Shown: positions 9,318-18,069 of the stretch, one piece after another
Position numbering within the stretch: the stretch's first letter is position 1
Layout of the letters: each line of letters opens with the position of its first letter
Assembly (NCBI RefSeq): GCF_004118675.1
Contig: NZ_SDHZ01000002.1
Location: forward strand, 1,116,001-1,180,000
Direction of reading: 5' to 3'
Source of the DNA: Filimonas effusa
GTDB lineage: Bacteria > Bacteroidota > Bacteroidia > Chitinophagales > Chitinophagaceae
DNA: 64,000 nt
Translations under genes and position numbers: made by a program
The notes under the pieces: generated by a model
What the model was told of the DNA's origin: nothing
Database searches by the model: none
What the model saw: only the letters and a program-made list of their open reading frames with translations

Positions 9318-9770
9318 CTATTCGTTACGCATTTTATCTAATAAACTGTTTAAAGTAGATGCTTCCTCGGGAGTGAGCGCCTGCGACACCATTTTATCCA
9401 GCTCATGGTTACGCACATCAAGCCTGTCTAAAACAGCAACCCCCTTCTCACTAATGGTAATATCCACCAGCCGCTTATCGGTTTTGCAAGGCTGTTTTTC
9501 AACAAGCTCTTTTAAAAGCAGCCTGTCTACAATCCTGCTGGTATCGCTCATCTTGTCAAGCATACGCTCGCGGATCTGTAAGGTACTGAGCGGCTTCGCA
9601 CTGCCACGTAAAATGCGCAGGATATTATATTGCTGAGGAGTAATATCTTCCGGGTCGAGAAAACGTTTTTGTTTTTCAGTGATCCAATTTGAAGAGAAGA
9701 TAATATTGATCATTACCTTCTGGTATTCATTACGGAATTTGGATTGGTTTATAGCTCTGTCGATGCTCAT
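9318..9770 (-). CDS. MarR-family transcriptional regulator
   Basis: A 150-residue protein with the MarR winged-helix layout: ITPQQYNILRILRG (helix before the HTH), STLQIRERMLDKMSDTSRIVDRLLLKELVEKQPC (recognition helix and wing) and a C-terminal dimerisation helix. It is homologous to the second MarR protein in this window (43353-43802) and aligns with it from the N-terminus. Target genes are unknown; the radical SAM gene upstream and the GH10-like gene downstream share its orientation. An imperfect -7 box (TATCTTTA) lies about 25-35 bp upstream. Confidence 0.9.
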   Translation of the reverse strand: MSIDRAINQSKFRNEYQKVMINIIFSSNWITEKQKRFLDPEDITPQQYNILRILRGSAKPLSTLQIRERMLDKMSDTSRIVDRLLLKELVEKQPCKTDKRLVDITISEKGVAVLDRLDVRNHELDKMVSQALTPEEASTLNSLLDKMRNE

Positions 9771-9827
9771 AGCGTATTGAATAACGGATTAAGGGAGTTA
9801 CCTTCTAAAGATAAGCTTTTTTTAATT

Positions 9828-10859
9828 TTATTCCTCCCAAACCGTCAAGCCTTCGCTGCAATTTGCACAGATGTCTATATTTCTTCTGCTTGTCATTAAT
9901 TCACGCCTGAACTGCCGGTAGTTCTCATTATTCCAGGCCTGCTTAAAAGATTCAACCCGCATATTCCCCAACTGGTGCATCGCATCCTTATCAAAACAAC
10001 ACGGAACTACCAATCCGTCCCAGGTGATCACATTGGCATGCCAAAGCTTCCAGCAATGGTTGTTCAAACCGCTTTTGATGGTCATTTCACCGTTTTTATT
10101 ACGGCGATAACGGCTGTATTTATCGATAGAAGGGATCAAATTATGCGGATCATTCTCATAATCATACACTTGCGCAGTCTTAAAACGCACCTGGTCCACG
10201 CCTATCTCCTTGGCCAACTGCTTAATCTCCTCTATCTGGTGCTCATTGGGCTTCACCACCAGGAACTGGAAGAACACAAAAGGCTTTTTGCTGTTCAGCT
10301 CCTTCTTCCACTTTACAATATTGCGGGCGCCCTCAAGCACTTTGTCAAGTTTACCCCCCACACGGTACTGCTGGTACACATCCTGGGTAGTGCCGTCAAT
10401 GGAAATGATCAGCCTGTCTAACCCGCTTTCCACCGTTTTCTTAGCCCTTTCCTCCGTCAGGTAATGCGCATTTGTGGAAGTAGCCGTATAAAGCCCCTTA
10501 CTGCTGGCATACTTCACCATCTCCAGGAAATCAGGATTCAGATAAGGCTCCCCCTGGAAATAAAAGATCAGGTACAACAGCTCCCTGGAGATCTCATCGA
10601 TAGTGGTGCTGAAAAAATCCTTTTTGAGCATGCCCGTAGGACGGGTAAAAGAACGCATACCACTGGGACATTCAGGGCAACGCAGGTTGCACGATGTGGT
10701 GGGCTCAAAAGAAATGGAAATAGGATACCCCCACTGTATAGGTTTGTTCCGCAGCTTGCTCAGCTGGTAACTGGAGAGTACCTTAAGTGCGTTCCATATG
10801 CGCCGGGGCGTTAGCTTCGACACCAGGTTAACGCTATCATTGAAATTGAAATACGCCAT
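9828..10859 (-). CDS. Radical SAM protein with SPASM domain
   Basis: A 343-residue enzyme. The 4Fe-4S/SAM cysteine motif appears as CNLRCPEC at about residues 57-64, followed by SIDG and a TIM-barrel region. The C-terminal third carries cysteines of a SPASM auxiliary-cluster domain (CCFDKDAMHQLGNMRVES and CANC). Members modify peptides, proteins or small molecules by radical chemistry; the closest pattern is the general radical SAM/SPASM group found beside envelope genes in Bacteroidota. No short precursor peptide gene is visible nearby, so a RiPP role is not supported. It is divergent from the lysozyme gene. Confidence 0.9.
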   Translation of the reverse strand: MAYFNFNDSVNLVSKLTPRRIWNALKVLSSYQLSKLRNKPIQWGYPISISFEPTTSCNLRCPECPSGMRSFTRPTGMLKKDFFSTTIDEISRELLYLIFYFQGEPYLNPDFLEMVKYASSKGLYTATSTNAHYLTEERAKKTVESGLDRLIISIDGTTQDVYQQYRVGGKLDKVLEGARNIVKWKKELNSKKPFVFFQFLVVKPNEHQIEEIKQLAKEIGVDQVRFKTAQVYDYENDPHNLIPSIDKYSRYRRNKNGEMTIKSGLNNHCWKLWHANVITWDGLVVPCCFDKDAMHQLGNMRVESFKQAWNNENYRQFRRELMTSRRNIDICANCSEGLTVWEE

Positions 10860-10944
10860 GATGTAGCTGTAAAAATAGGGATATTACTGCTGGATTCGCA
10901 TATAAATCAGCACTTTTGCAGGCATTAGCACTTATCACTGCTTC

Positions 10945-11727
10945 ATGGCAAATAAACCCATCGTCAAAAACCGCCGCACCTGGCGCCACCTCACTTCGCA
11001 GTTACTACTTGCTACCCTGCTATGCGGCGGGGGCTGGTACCTGCTGCAGGAATGGCTCGCCGAACAGGAAGGTTTTGAACACTATACCGGGTTTAATATC
11101 AACATCCCACGCGGCTACAAGCTGCATGGCATAGATGTAAGCAAACACCAGGGAACCATTAAATGGCCCGCCGTAAAAAACATGCAGGACAAAGACGTCC
11201 GCATCGGGTTTGCCTTTATAAAAGCTACTGAAGGATTGGGCAATGTAGACAGGCAGTTCCGCCGCAACTGGGCCAAAGCTAAAGACGCCGGCATCCCTCG
11301 TGGCGCCTATCACTTTTTCATCGCCACCAAAAGCGGACGCGCACAGGCGCTCAACTTCATCAATACTGTACAGCTGGCCCCCGGAGACCTCCCCCCCGTG
11401 CTGGACGTAGAACAACTCTACCGCTCCAAACCCGCCCAAATGCGTAAAGAAGTAAAAGCCTGGCTCCAAATGGTAGAAGACGCCTATGGCGTAAAACCAA
11501 TCCTGTATTCCTATGTCGATTTCTACGATAAATACCTCGGTTCCGAGTTCAACAGCTACCCGCTATGGGTGGCGCATTATATGCAACCCGAACGCCCGCG
11601 CATAACACGCAACTGGCTCTTCTGGCAACACAGCGAAACCGGCTTCGTCAACGGCATCAGGACAAATGTCGACTTCAACGTCTTTAACGGCGATACCACC
11701 GCATTCAGAAAACTACTGATCAAATAA
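10945..11727 (+). CDS. Glycoside hydrolase family 25 lysozyme, membrane-anchored
   Basis: A 260-residue protein that cleaves the beta-1,4 bond of peptidoglycan if active. A basic N-terminus and one hydrophobic segment (about residues 16-35) suggest a membrane anchor facing the periplasm. The GH25 barrel starts with HGIDVSKHQG (Asp64) and contains FAFIKATEG, RGAYHFF and VLDVEQ, the last carrying the expected catalytic acidic pair. The C-terminal part (WLFWQHSETGFVNGI, VDFNVFNGD) is also typical. It is transcribed away from the radical SAM gene across an 85-bp intergenic region. Role in cell-wall remodelling is inferred. Confidence 0.92.
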   Translation: MANKPIVKNRRTWRHLTSQLLLATLLCGGGWYLLQEWLAEQEGFEHYTGFNINIPRGYKLHGIDVSKHQGTIKWPAVKNMQDKDVRIGFAFIKATEGLGNVDRQFRRNWAKAKDAGIPRGAYHFFIATKSGRAQALNFINTVQLAPGDLPPVLDVEQLYRSKPAQMRKEVKAWLQMVEDAYGVKPILYSYVDFYDKYLGSEFNSYPLWVAHYMQPERPRITRNWLFWQHSETGFVNGIRTNVDFNVFNGDTTAFRKLLIK

Positions 11728-11812
11728 AAGCAGCAGCGCAAGTCATTGAAGAATACGGCCAGCGCCAGAATGCCTGCTGCCAGCGGGATCAACAACACAG
11801 CGGCGCCAATCT

Positions 11813-12235
11813 TTAACTGCTGTGATCGGCGACAATACACCATTGCCCCTTTATTTTACGCCAGAGAAGCGTAAAATGACCTTCCAGGTTGCCAATCGTT
11901 CTTTCAAGATGCCATTTGCCAACGACAAAAAAGTTTTTATCGGAAAGACGGCGCACCTCCAGTATATCGAATTGCAGCTTCCCCATAGCAGTAGTATCCG
12001 GGTACCCCTTTTTATAGCTGGCGAGCGTTTTATCCCATCCCCGGTTCACTCCCGATTTACCAATGAAAAGCAGGCTGTCGCTATGCCAGTAAGGAATCAT
12101 AAATGCTTCCAGGTCGCCACGATTCCAGGCGCCGGTCTGCCCGGTAAGCAAAGCGCGTATCTTCAGCTCATCCTTTTCCTGTGCTTTGCCGGCAACAACC
12201 ACCAGCATAAATGCAAATGCAAGTAATGTTCTCAT
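11813..12235 (-). CDS. Secreted SnoaL/DUF4440-like (NTF2-fold) protein
   Basis: A 140-residue protein with a signal peptide ending GKAQ. The mature part has the NTF2-like pattern: IRALLTGQTGAWNRGDLEAFM, then a YWHSDSLLFIG strand, GWDKTLASYKKGYPD, and paired C-terminal strands ending GQWCIVADHSS. Families of this type bind small ligands or act as isomerases, but no catalytic residues can be assigned. It ends 85 bp from the convergent lysozyme gene. Confidence 0.8.
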   Translation of the reverse strand: MRTLLAFAFMLVVVAGKAQEKDELKIRALLTGQTGAWNRGDLEAFMIPYWHSDSLLFIGKSGVNRGWDKTLASYKKGYPDTTAMGKLQFDILEVRRLSDKNFFVVGKWHLERTIGNLEGHFTLLWRKIKGQWCIVADHSS

Positions 12236-12358
12236 ATATCAGTCGTATAAAATTATCTTACCCTTCGCCGGCAATCACAAAGCCCAATCTCCACACCGCT
12301 GTACCGTCACTCACAAACACAAATCTCCTGCACCTCTGTACCGGTAACCGCAACACCG

Positions 12359-13048
12359 CTACCCCATCGTGAGCTTTACAAGATATTGCCCGTATTCATC
12401 TTCCTGTAACAGTTCCATACGCCAGCCCTCCGCAGCAGCAATGGCTTCCAGCCGGTTTTTATCGATATAAAGCCAGGAGAACCAATCAGTTTTCTGGCCC
12501 TTGTATTCATAACGATACGCGATCTCACCATAGTACGGACTTTCCGGCAATGCACGCCCTTCGTAGAGATAAGCAATATCGGAAGAATCGAACAGCAATT
12601 GACCACCAGGCTGTAACAAAGTCCTGGCATGTTGCAGGAAACGATGCAGACCTTCTATAGTACCTGCAATACCAATTCCATTCATCAGCAACAGCAGGGT
12701 ATCATAACCACCTGATGTTACAGTAAAAAAATCCTGGGCTACTACCTGCTGTACACCACGTGCTTCCATCACAGCCGCTGCCGCAGGCGAAATATCGAGC
12801 GCCGTAACAGTAATACCTTGCTGTTGCAACCACAACGCATGACTGCCCGCACCGGCACCTACATCCAGCACCTTACCAGTACATTGCTTTAAAGCCAGCA
12901 ACTCCATCTCAGGCATATCTTCTTCCCGCCTGAAATACACATCCACCGGCATCTCCTCCTTTGGACCATACTTATTATGGATCCAGAGTTTACCCATCTT
13001 CAGCATCTGATAGTAATCGTGTATAGCCTTGCCCAGTACATCTTTCAT
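12359..13048 (-). CDS. Class I SAM-dependent methyltransferase
   Basis: A 229-residue protein when started at the Met at 13048 (MKDVLGKAIHDYYQ). An open extension of 32 codons upstream has a cysteine-rich non-protein look and is not used. The SAM-binding motif I is VLDVGAGAGSHALWLQQQG, followed by VTALDISPAA (motif for the ribose hydroxyls). LLLLMNGIGIAGTIEG and LLQPGGQLLFDSSD follow, as in small-molecule methyltransferases. Substrate is unknown. It follows the alpha/beta-hydrolase gene on the same strand with a 114-bp gap. Confidence 0.87.
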   Translation of the reverse strand: MKDVLGKAIHDYYQMLKMGKLWIHNKYGPKEEMPVDVYFRREEDMPEMELLALKQCTGKVLDVGAGAGSHALWLQQQGITVTALDISPAAAAVMEARGVQQVVAQDFFTVTSGGYDTLLLLMNGIGIAGTIEGLHRFLQHARTLLQPGGQLLFDSSDIAYLYEGRALPESPYYGEIAYRYEYKGQKTDWFSWLYIDKNRLEAIAAAEGWRMELLQEDEYGQYLVKLTMG

Positions 13049-13162
13049 TGGGCCAAAGATAAAGTGTAGAAAACAGATCGCAGATAGTTGGTTTTTAGAG
13101 GACTTATTTTTATTGGCGCTACAGCCAGCGCAGTGGTGTAGCATAGGTAATTAATAAAGCAG

Positions 13163-13951
13163 CTATTGCCGTTGCAGCCAATCGAGAATATAATCGGCAT
13201 CTTCACGCCAGGTCGGTTGCCCCAGAACAAAGTGGTTACGGCCGGGAAACTCTTTATAATCGGTAACGGAGCCATTATCCTTCGCGTATCTTTTATAGTT
13301 GCGGATGTTCAGGTGCGGGGGAAGAATATTATCTTCTGAACCGGAAGTAATCAGCAAAGGTGCATGGGGCTTTTTGAAATCAACCTTCGCAGCGCTGCTT
13401 AAACCGCCCCTGGCAACAGTCTTCGATTCGGGAATGGTATTTTCGTCATAAGCCTTTTGTTGCTCCTCCAGCGGCATTCCGTTTACAAAGGCGTACTGCC
13501 AGTCTTTGAACGACATCAGGTAAGTCTTTTTGATAGAAGTAAACAACCCCAATGATTTCCAGCCCGCCTTCAAAAATGAAAATTCATAAGGAATGACACC
13601 CAACGGAGGTACCGGGTGAATGGCAACCCCTGCCGCAGCTAATCCCCTGTTAACCAGTATCTGGGTGATCAATCCGCCTAATGAATGCCCTATGATAATA
13701 GGTTTTTCGGGAAAACTCTTTACAATATCCGCATAGTGATTCACCAACTGATCGAGGGTTAAAGCGGCAAGATCGGTGTCGTTAGGCTGCCGGTTACGCA
13801 GCTCAGCTGCAGTGCCGTTTTTGTAAGGCCAGGCGGGAGCCACGGTTTGGTATCCTTTACTTTGGAAGTAAGCTTCCCATTCGCTCCAGCCGCTGTTAAC
13901 AACAAAAGCACCTGTGATAAATACTACATTTTTGGTGGTGACGCTTTTCAT
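13163..13951 (-). CDS. Alpha/beta-hydrolase family protein
   Basis: A 262-residue cytoplasmic protein without signal peptide. FITGAFVVNSGWSEWEAYF is the N-terminal oxyanion region, IIGHSLGGLITQ carries the nucleophile Ser in G-H-S-L-G, and the C-terminal LLITSGSEDNILPP and GRNHFVLG supply the likely Asp and His of the triad. Substrate is unknown (ester or amide). A Crp-like regulator gene lies 72 bp upstream on the same strand and may control it. Confidence 0.87.
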   Translation of the reverse strand: MKSVTTKNVVFITGAFVVNSGWSEWEAYFQSKGYQTVAPAWPYKNGTAAELRNRQPNDTDLAALTLDQLVNHYADIVKSFPEKPIIIGHSLGGLITQILVNRGLAAAGVAIHPVPPLGVIPYEFSFLKAGWKSLGLFTSIKKTYLMSFKDWQYAFVNGMPLEEQQKAYDENTIPESKTVARGGLSSAAKVDFKKPHAPLLITSGSEDNILPPHLNIRNYKRYAKDNGSVTDYKEFPGRNHFVLGQPTWREDADYILDWLQRQ

Positions 13952-14023
13952 AATACTATTGTTTTATTGGTAATTGAATAACACAAAGCTCAACAGTATT
14001 CCACACAAGAATTTTAACCAGGG

Positions 14024-14620
14024 TTAAGATTTACCACGCACTTGCATCCTTTTGCGGATGCGACTCAAAGAAGGCCCCTGGATACCCAGATAAGAAGAAA
14101 TATGATATAAAGGCACCACATTAAACAAGTCCGGATGCTGCTCCATCAGTTGAACATAACGCTGCTCTGGCGTCCGGAATAAAAAGTCTTCGGTGTGATT
14201 CATGACCAGGTTGAATGCCGTTTCTGCTACCAGCCTGCCAAAACGTTCCCATTCATGCGATTGCTCATAAAGTTGTTTCAGATGATTGATATGTATGTAC
14301 AATATCGTCGACTGGGTCATGGATTCGGTATGATAGTTACAGGGCCGTTGTTCCAGGAAACTCTTATACGAAACGACAATCTGGTTGCTGGTATAAAAAA
14401 GCAGGTTCTTTTCTTCGCCGGTTTCCTCATGAACATGATAGGTTCTGAATACACCGTCGATCACAAAACCCAGGTGTTTACATACATTTTTATAGGCGTT
14501 GTAGAACTCCCCTTTTTTATATTCTTTCCGTTCCCAAAAGGGTAAGGAACGCTCGAATTCTTCAGGGCTGATACCTGCAAAACTGCTTAGGGCCTGCTCC
14601 AGCAAAGTGATCTCGGACAT
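14024..14620 (-). CDS. Crp/Fnr-family transcriptional regulator
   Basis: A 198-residue protein with the Crp pattern: an N-terminal cyclic-nucleotide-binding-like beta roll (YKNVCKHLGFVIDGVFRTYH) and a C-terminal HTH region (LYHISSYLGIQGPSLSRIRKRM). The RGEAxAR-type cAMP-binding signature is absent, as in most Bacteroidota members, so the ligand is unknown. A 7-bp half-site palindrome abuts its start codon and could mediate autoregulation. The alpha/beta-hydrolase gene downstream is a plausible target. Confidence 0.88.
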   Translation of the reverse strand: MSEITLLEQALSSFAGISPEEFERSLPFWERKEYKKGEFYNAYKNVCKHLGFVIDGVFRTYHVHEETGEEKNLLFYTSNQIVVSYKSFLEQRPCNYHTESMTQSTILYIHINHLKQLYEQSHEWERFGRLVAETAFNLVMNHTEDFLFRTPEQRYVQLMEQHPDLFNVVPLYHISSYLGIQGPSLSRIRKRMQVRGKS

Positions 14621-14636
14621 ATCTTAAAATTAAGAT
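14621..14636. promoter_or_regulatory. Palindrome at the Crp-like gene start (possible operator)
   Basis: ATCTTAA-AA-TTAAGAT is a 7+2+7 palindrome directly next to the start codon at 14618-14620. An imperfect -7 box (TAATTTTA, minus strand) lies within it. Placement suits autoregulation; it is AT-rich, so chance is possible. Confidence 0.35.
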
Positions 14637-14705
14637 TTTGTAAGGAATGCCACCAGTAAAATAAGTTATCTTTATTTCCGTTCTAAACTATTAAAACTCA
14701 ATCTT

Positions 14706-15353
14706 ATGATACGCTTCTCCCTGCTCGCGGCCGCTTGTCTGGCTATTTCTCCCTTCTTCTCAAAGGCCCAGGACCCCGACATGCCCGACTTCCGCAGCAA
14801 AAGAGAGAGTGTATTGAAAATGACTGAAAAGGATATTCAAAGCGACCTATCCACTTTTACCATGGCCGGCATCGACCTGTTTGCCGGGCAACCCAAACTA
14901 AAATCGATACCGGTAGCTTCACATGACAACAGCCAGATAACGCTGGAAGAAGAAGACCTGAAAGTACAGGTAACGGCAGCAAGATTCGACCCATCGAAAC
15001 ACAAGCTGAACTATGTAGAAAAATACCTGATCAAAATTGATGGCAGGGGTTATTATGGCGGTTATGGCACCGTACCGAAAACCAGTGTTTCCGGCGTTAC
15101 ACTCATCACCGGCAACGACACAATCGTATTACCTCCCGCAGCTTATGCCGATCTGCACAATCCCGAATTCACTTATACCGACAACAAAGGGCAACTCAGC
15201 TCCTATGTAAGTGTGTACAGGTCGGGCGACAAACGTAAGCTCTATATCTATCTGCTGAAACGAGAGCCCTCCGGCAGCTACGAAGTAACCTGGGTAATAC
15301 AAGATAAAAAATACCTCCGCCGCGTAGTCGACTTCGGCTTCCTGAAACAATAA
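14706..15353 (+). CDS. Secreted protein of unknown function
   Basis: A 215-residue protein with a clear signal peptide (ending SKAQ). I do not recognise a family. Residues about 60-130 carry alternating beta-strand patterns (LKSIPVASHDNSQITLEEED, LNYVEKYLIKIDGRGYYGGYG). The C-terminal half has aromatic- and basic-rich strands (YVSVYRSGDKRKLYIYLLKR), consistent with a periplasmic beta-rich fold. It is transcribed alone, divergent from the Crp-like regulator gene across 85 bp. Confidence 0.8.
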   Translation: MIRFSLLAAACLAISPFFSKAQDPDMPDFRSKRESVLKMTEKDIQSDLSTFTMAGIDLFAGQPKLKSIPVASHDNSQITLEEEDLKVQVTAARFDPSKHKLNYVEKYLIKIDGRGYYGGYGTVPKTSVSGVTLITGNDTIVLPPAAYADLHNPEFTYTDNKGQLSSYVSVYRSGDKRKLYIYLLKREPSGSYEVTWVIQDKKYLRRVVDFGFLKQ

Positions 15354-15530
15354 TCAGCTCTTTATACAAAAAAATTGTAGCTTTCTGTAGCCGCAATAAT
15401 CTTACGACCCCGGTAAAGTGGCTTTACGGCAGTAAAATTTCTATCCACGCTAAACTGGCACAACAACAGCCTAAAATGAACAATAATTTTCCTTTAGCAA
15501 AAAAGTGTTTTTTGGAAAAATCATTGATTC

Positions 15531-16985
15531 ATGAAGCAAGAGCGAATAAAGCGTCTATTAAAGCAAAAAGAAAACATTAGTCTTGAATTCAAGAAAGATA
15601 GGAATGCCCTGCCAGCCAATCTTTTTGAAACCATCTGTGCAATGCTTAACAGAGAAGGTGGCGACATTTTTTTAGGCATTGATGACAAAGGCAATGTTAA
15701 AGGAGTTGAAGAGAATGTAGTGATGAAGCTGGTAACAGATTTGGTAAACCTTTCCAATAACCCGCAAAAGCTCGATCCTCCTTTTATATTGTTTCCACAA
15801 GTGCATGAAATAGATGAAAGAAAGGTTATTCATATACAGGTACCGGCAAGCTCCCAGATTCATAAAACTGCAAAGATCATTTACGACCGCAGTAACGACG
15901 GCGATTTTAAAGTAGAGCAGCCACACCGGATCGCGGAAATAGCAAACCGCAAGCGCAATCATTACACAGAAGGCATTATATACCCGGGACTACGGATGGA
16001 GGATTTTAAACAGGAATTATTTATTAAAATCAGAAATCTTATCCGCAGCAATAACCCGGCTCATCCCTGGTTGGCGTTAGATGATAAGCAAATAATGGAG
16101 ATTTCCGGCCTATGGAAAAAGGACTACCTGAATGGTCAGGAAGGATTTACGCTCGCTTCCGCTTTACTACTGGGCAAGGATGATGTCATTCAACAAATTA
16201 TACCGCATTTTAAGATAGATGCACTGGTAAGAATAAACAATACCGGACGTTATGACGACCGGTTGTACATTCAAACCAACCTGATTGAGGCCTATGAGCA
16301 ATTAATGGATTTCGTAACCCGCCATTTACCCGATAAATTCTACCTGGAAGGAGATCAGAGAATAAGCCTTCGCACGACCATATTCCGGGAAATAACAGCC
16401 AATCTTATCATTCACCGGGAATATACCAATGCTGCACCGGCAACTTTTGTTATTTATGAAGATAGAGCAGAAACCGAAAATCCTAATAATCCGCATGGCG
16501 AGGGTCCTATTGACCCCACTAATTTTGCACCTTTTCCTAAAAATCCATTGATTGCCAAGTTCTTTATTCAATTGGGACGGGTAGAAGAACTAGGTTCCGG
16601 GGTATTAACCACCAGTCGTTTAACTAAAGAATATGCCGGAAAAGGCAATGCAGAATTCCTGGAAGGAAGCACCTTTAAAACAATTATCCCTCTCAATTTC
16701 AGAAATACTGTATCATCCGTTGATACAGTAACTGATACAGTAAATGATACAGTAAGTGATACTGTAAATGATACAGTAAAACAGCGGCTGACAAAGATTA
16801 TAAAGGAATTAAACAGGCAACCCGGCCTCAAATCCAAAGACCTAGCAAAAATTACCGGCGTATCGGAGGTATCTATACGGAGAGACATGCAGCGACTTAC
16901 CCTATTGGTAGAATTCAGGGGTGCACCCAAAACAGGAGGGTACTTTCTAACCAGCTATATGCTATCAAAACTGGATAATAGGTAG
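15531..16985 (+). CDS. AlbA_2/Schlafen-type ATP-binding transcriptional regulator
   Basis: A 484-residue protein of the COG2865 type. The N-terminal AlbA_2 domain shows SLEFKKDRNALP and MLNREGGDIFLGIDDKGNVKG. A central ATP-binding region (YLEGDQRISLRTTIFREITANLIIHREY and ENPNNPHGEGPID) follows. Near residues 398-417 is a run of DTVx units, then a C-terminal winged-helix domain (LKSKDLAKITGVSEVSIRRDMQRL). Such genes are patchy in genomes and often found in accessory regions. The DNA appears more AT-rich than its neighbours, which suggests acquisition. It sits alone between a secreted protein and PorP. Its targets are unknown. Confidence 0.85.
   Translation: MKQERIKRLLKQKENISLEFKKDRNALPANLFETICAMLNREGGDIFLGIDDKGNVKGVEENVVMKLVTDLVNLSNNPQKLDPPFILFPQVHEIDERKVIHIQVPASSQIHKTAKIIYDRSNDGDFKVEQPHRIAEIANRKRNHYTEGIIYPGLRMEDFKQELFIKIRNLIRSNNPAHPWLALDDKQIMEISGLWKKDYLNGQEGFTLASALLLGKDDVIQQIIPHFKIDALVRINNTGRYDDRLYIQTNLIEAYEQLMDFVTRHLPDKFYLEGDQRISLRTTIFREITANLIIHREYTNAAPATFVIYEDRAETENPNNPHGEGPIDPTNFAPFPKNPLIAKFFIQLGRVEELGSGVLTTSRLTKEYAGKGNAEFLEGSTFKTIIPLNFRNTVSSVDTVTDTVNDTVSDTVNDTVKQRLTKIIKELNRQPGLKSKDLAKITGVSEVSIRRDMQRLTLLVEFRGAPKTGGYFLTSYMLSKLDNR
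16722..16781 (+). repeat. Five tandem 12-bp units encoding DTVx
   Basis: Units start GAT ACA GTA (or GAT ACT GTA) plus a variable codon (Thr, Asn, Ser, Asn, Lys), so five copies encode D-T-V-x. They lie in the linker between the ATPase-like and HTH parts of the AlbA_2 protein. The units are nearly identical at DNA level, so copy number may vary by slippage. Confidence 0.85.
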
Positions 16986-17008
16986 CAACAGCATGATACC
17001 TGAAATAA

Positions 17009-18004
17009 CTAAAAATAAAAACAGCGCATCTGGTCTACTTTTTTACCCGTACGCTGGCGGTTCATATAATAGCCGATCGATATTTCATGCGTAGCATTGT
17101 TGTACGACTGAAAGCGGTTTAAGGTATAATCGTAGGAATATCCTATTCTCAACTGCGGCGTCGCATACACTTCCACCATGCCTACTACGGCGCTTCTGCG
17201 GGTAAGCCCCTCCTGCAAATTGGGTTTATCATACAACCGCACGGCTGTCCGGTAGCTGGCGCCCACCCATACCGTTTCCTGGAACAATAAAAAACTGTTC
17301 AGATCAAGACTTGTTGGGCCACCTTTATCATCTTTGATCAAAAAAGTAGGCTTCCATACGATCGATTCCGATAGCGGCACCAACCCACCGGCTGTGAGAT
17401 AAAAATGCGGCCTGGGAACGATAGCTGCCAGTGAAGGCGATTGCTTTTTACTCATAAACTGCGCAGCAAGATGATCCACAGAAAAACCCGCAAAGAAATT
17501 CTCCGTCGTATAATAGGCGCCCGCACGCGCATCGAACAGCAGCGACTGCTGCCTGTTGCCGGTTAAATACGGATCATTGATATTACCCGGATCCAGCTTA
17601 CTGGCATCGAGTCCCAACTGTACCAATCCCGCACCAATACCCAGGGCCAGGTACTCTTCACGCTCTTCGGACAATTTGATACGGTAGGCATAATTACCAT
17701 AAGCGGAAAGATTACTCTGCGCGCCTATTTTATCGTGAACTACCTGTAAGGCCAGCCCCATTCTGTTATCATGTACACTGCCATCTATCGCCAATGACAT
17801 GGTCTGTGGCGCGCCGGGTATACCAACCCATTGCGAACGATAGAACGCATGTGCATTCAACTCTTCCCGGTAACCGGCATAGGCGGGATTTATATAAATG
17901 CCGTTAAAGATATATTGACTGAACTGCGCATCCTGCTGAGCATCTGCCTTAAACGACAGAACCAGCAATAAACACAACAATCCTTTTGTTACATTCTGTG
18001 CCAT
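17009..18004 (-). CDS. PorP/SprF-family type IX secretion-associated outer-membrane protein
   Basis: A 331-residue protein with a signal peptide ending DAQ. It starts its mature part with QFSQYIFNGIYINPAYAGYREEL, the hallmark N-terminus of the PorP/SprF family, and continues with alternating beta-strands of an outer-membrane barrel. Members accompany T9SS cargo with type B sorting domains, helping anchor or export the adhesin. It lies 65 bp downstream of such a cargo gene (18070-19026), supporting this pairing. The substrate pairing is inferred from gene order. Confidence 0.92.
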   Translation of the reverse strand: MAQNVTKGLLCLLLVLSFKADAQQDAQFSQYIFNGIYINPAYAGYREELNAHAFYRSQWVGIPGAPQTMSLAIDGSVHDNRMGLALQVVHDKIGAQSNLSAYGNYAYRIKLSEEREEYLALGIGAGLVQLGLDASKLDPGNINDPYLTGNRQQSLLFDARAGAYYTTENFFAGFSVDHLAAQFMSKKQSPSLAAIVPRPHFYLTAGGLVPLSESIVWKPTFLIKDDKGGPTSLDLNSFLLFQETVWVGASYRTAVRLYDKPNLQEGLTRRSAVVGMVEVYATPQLRIGYSYDYTLNRFQSYNNATHEISIGYYMNRQRTGKKVDQMRCFYF

Positions 18005-18069
18005 TGTACAACGCTTTAATCATTAACACGAATAGGATATTGGACATCAGAATCAACAAGTCATGGTTT

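Noticed and set aside
9828-10859. RiPP biosynthesis locus around the radical SAM/SPASM gene
   Set aside because: No short precursor peptide, protease or transporter is adjacent.
11577-11843. 88-residue minus-strand frame with a hydrophobic segment
   Set aside because: It overlaps the lysozyme 3' end and the secreted protein in other frames; the hydrophobic run is likely chance.
15354-15530. CCGGTAAAG/CTTTACGG hairpin in the intergenic gap as a terminator
   Set aside because: It is not followed by a T-run and the stem is short; nothing else is recognisable in this 177-bp gap.
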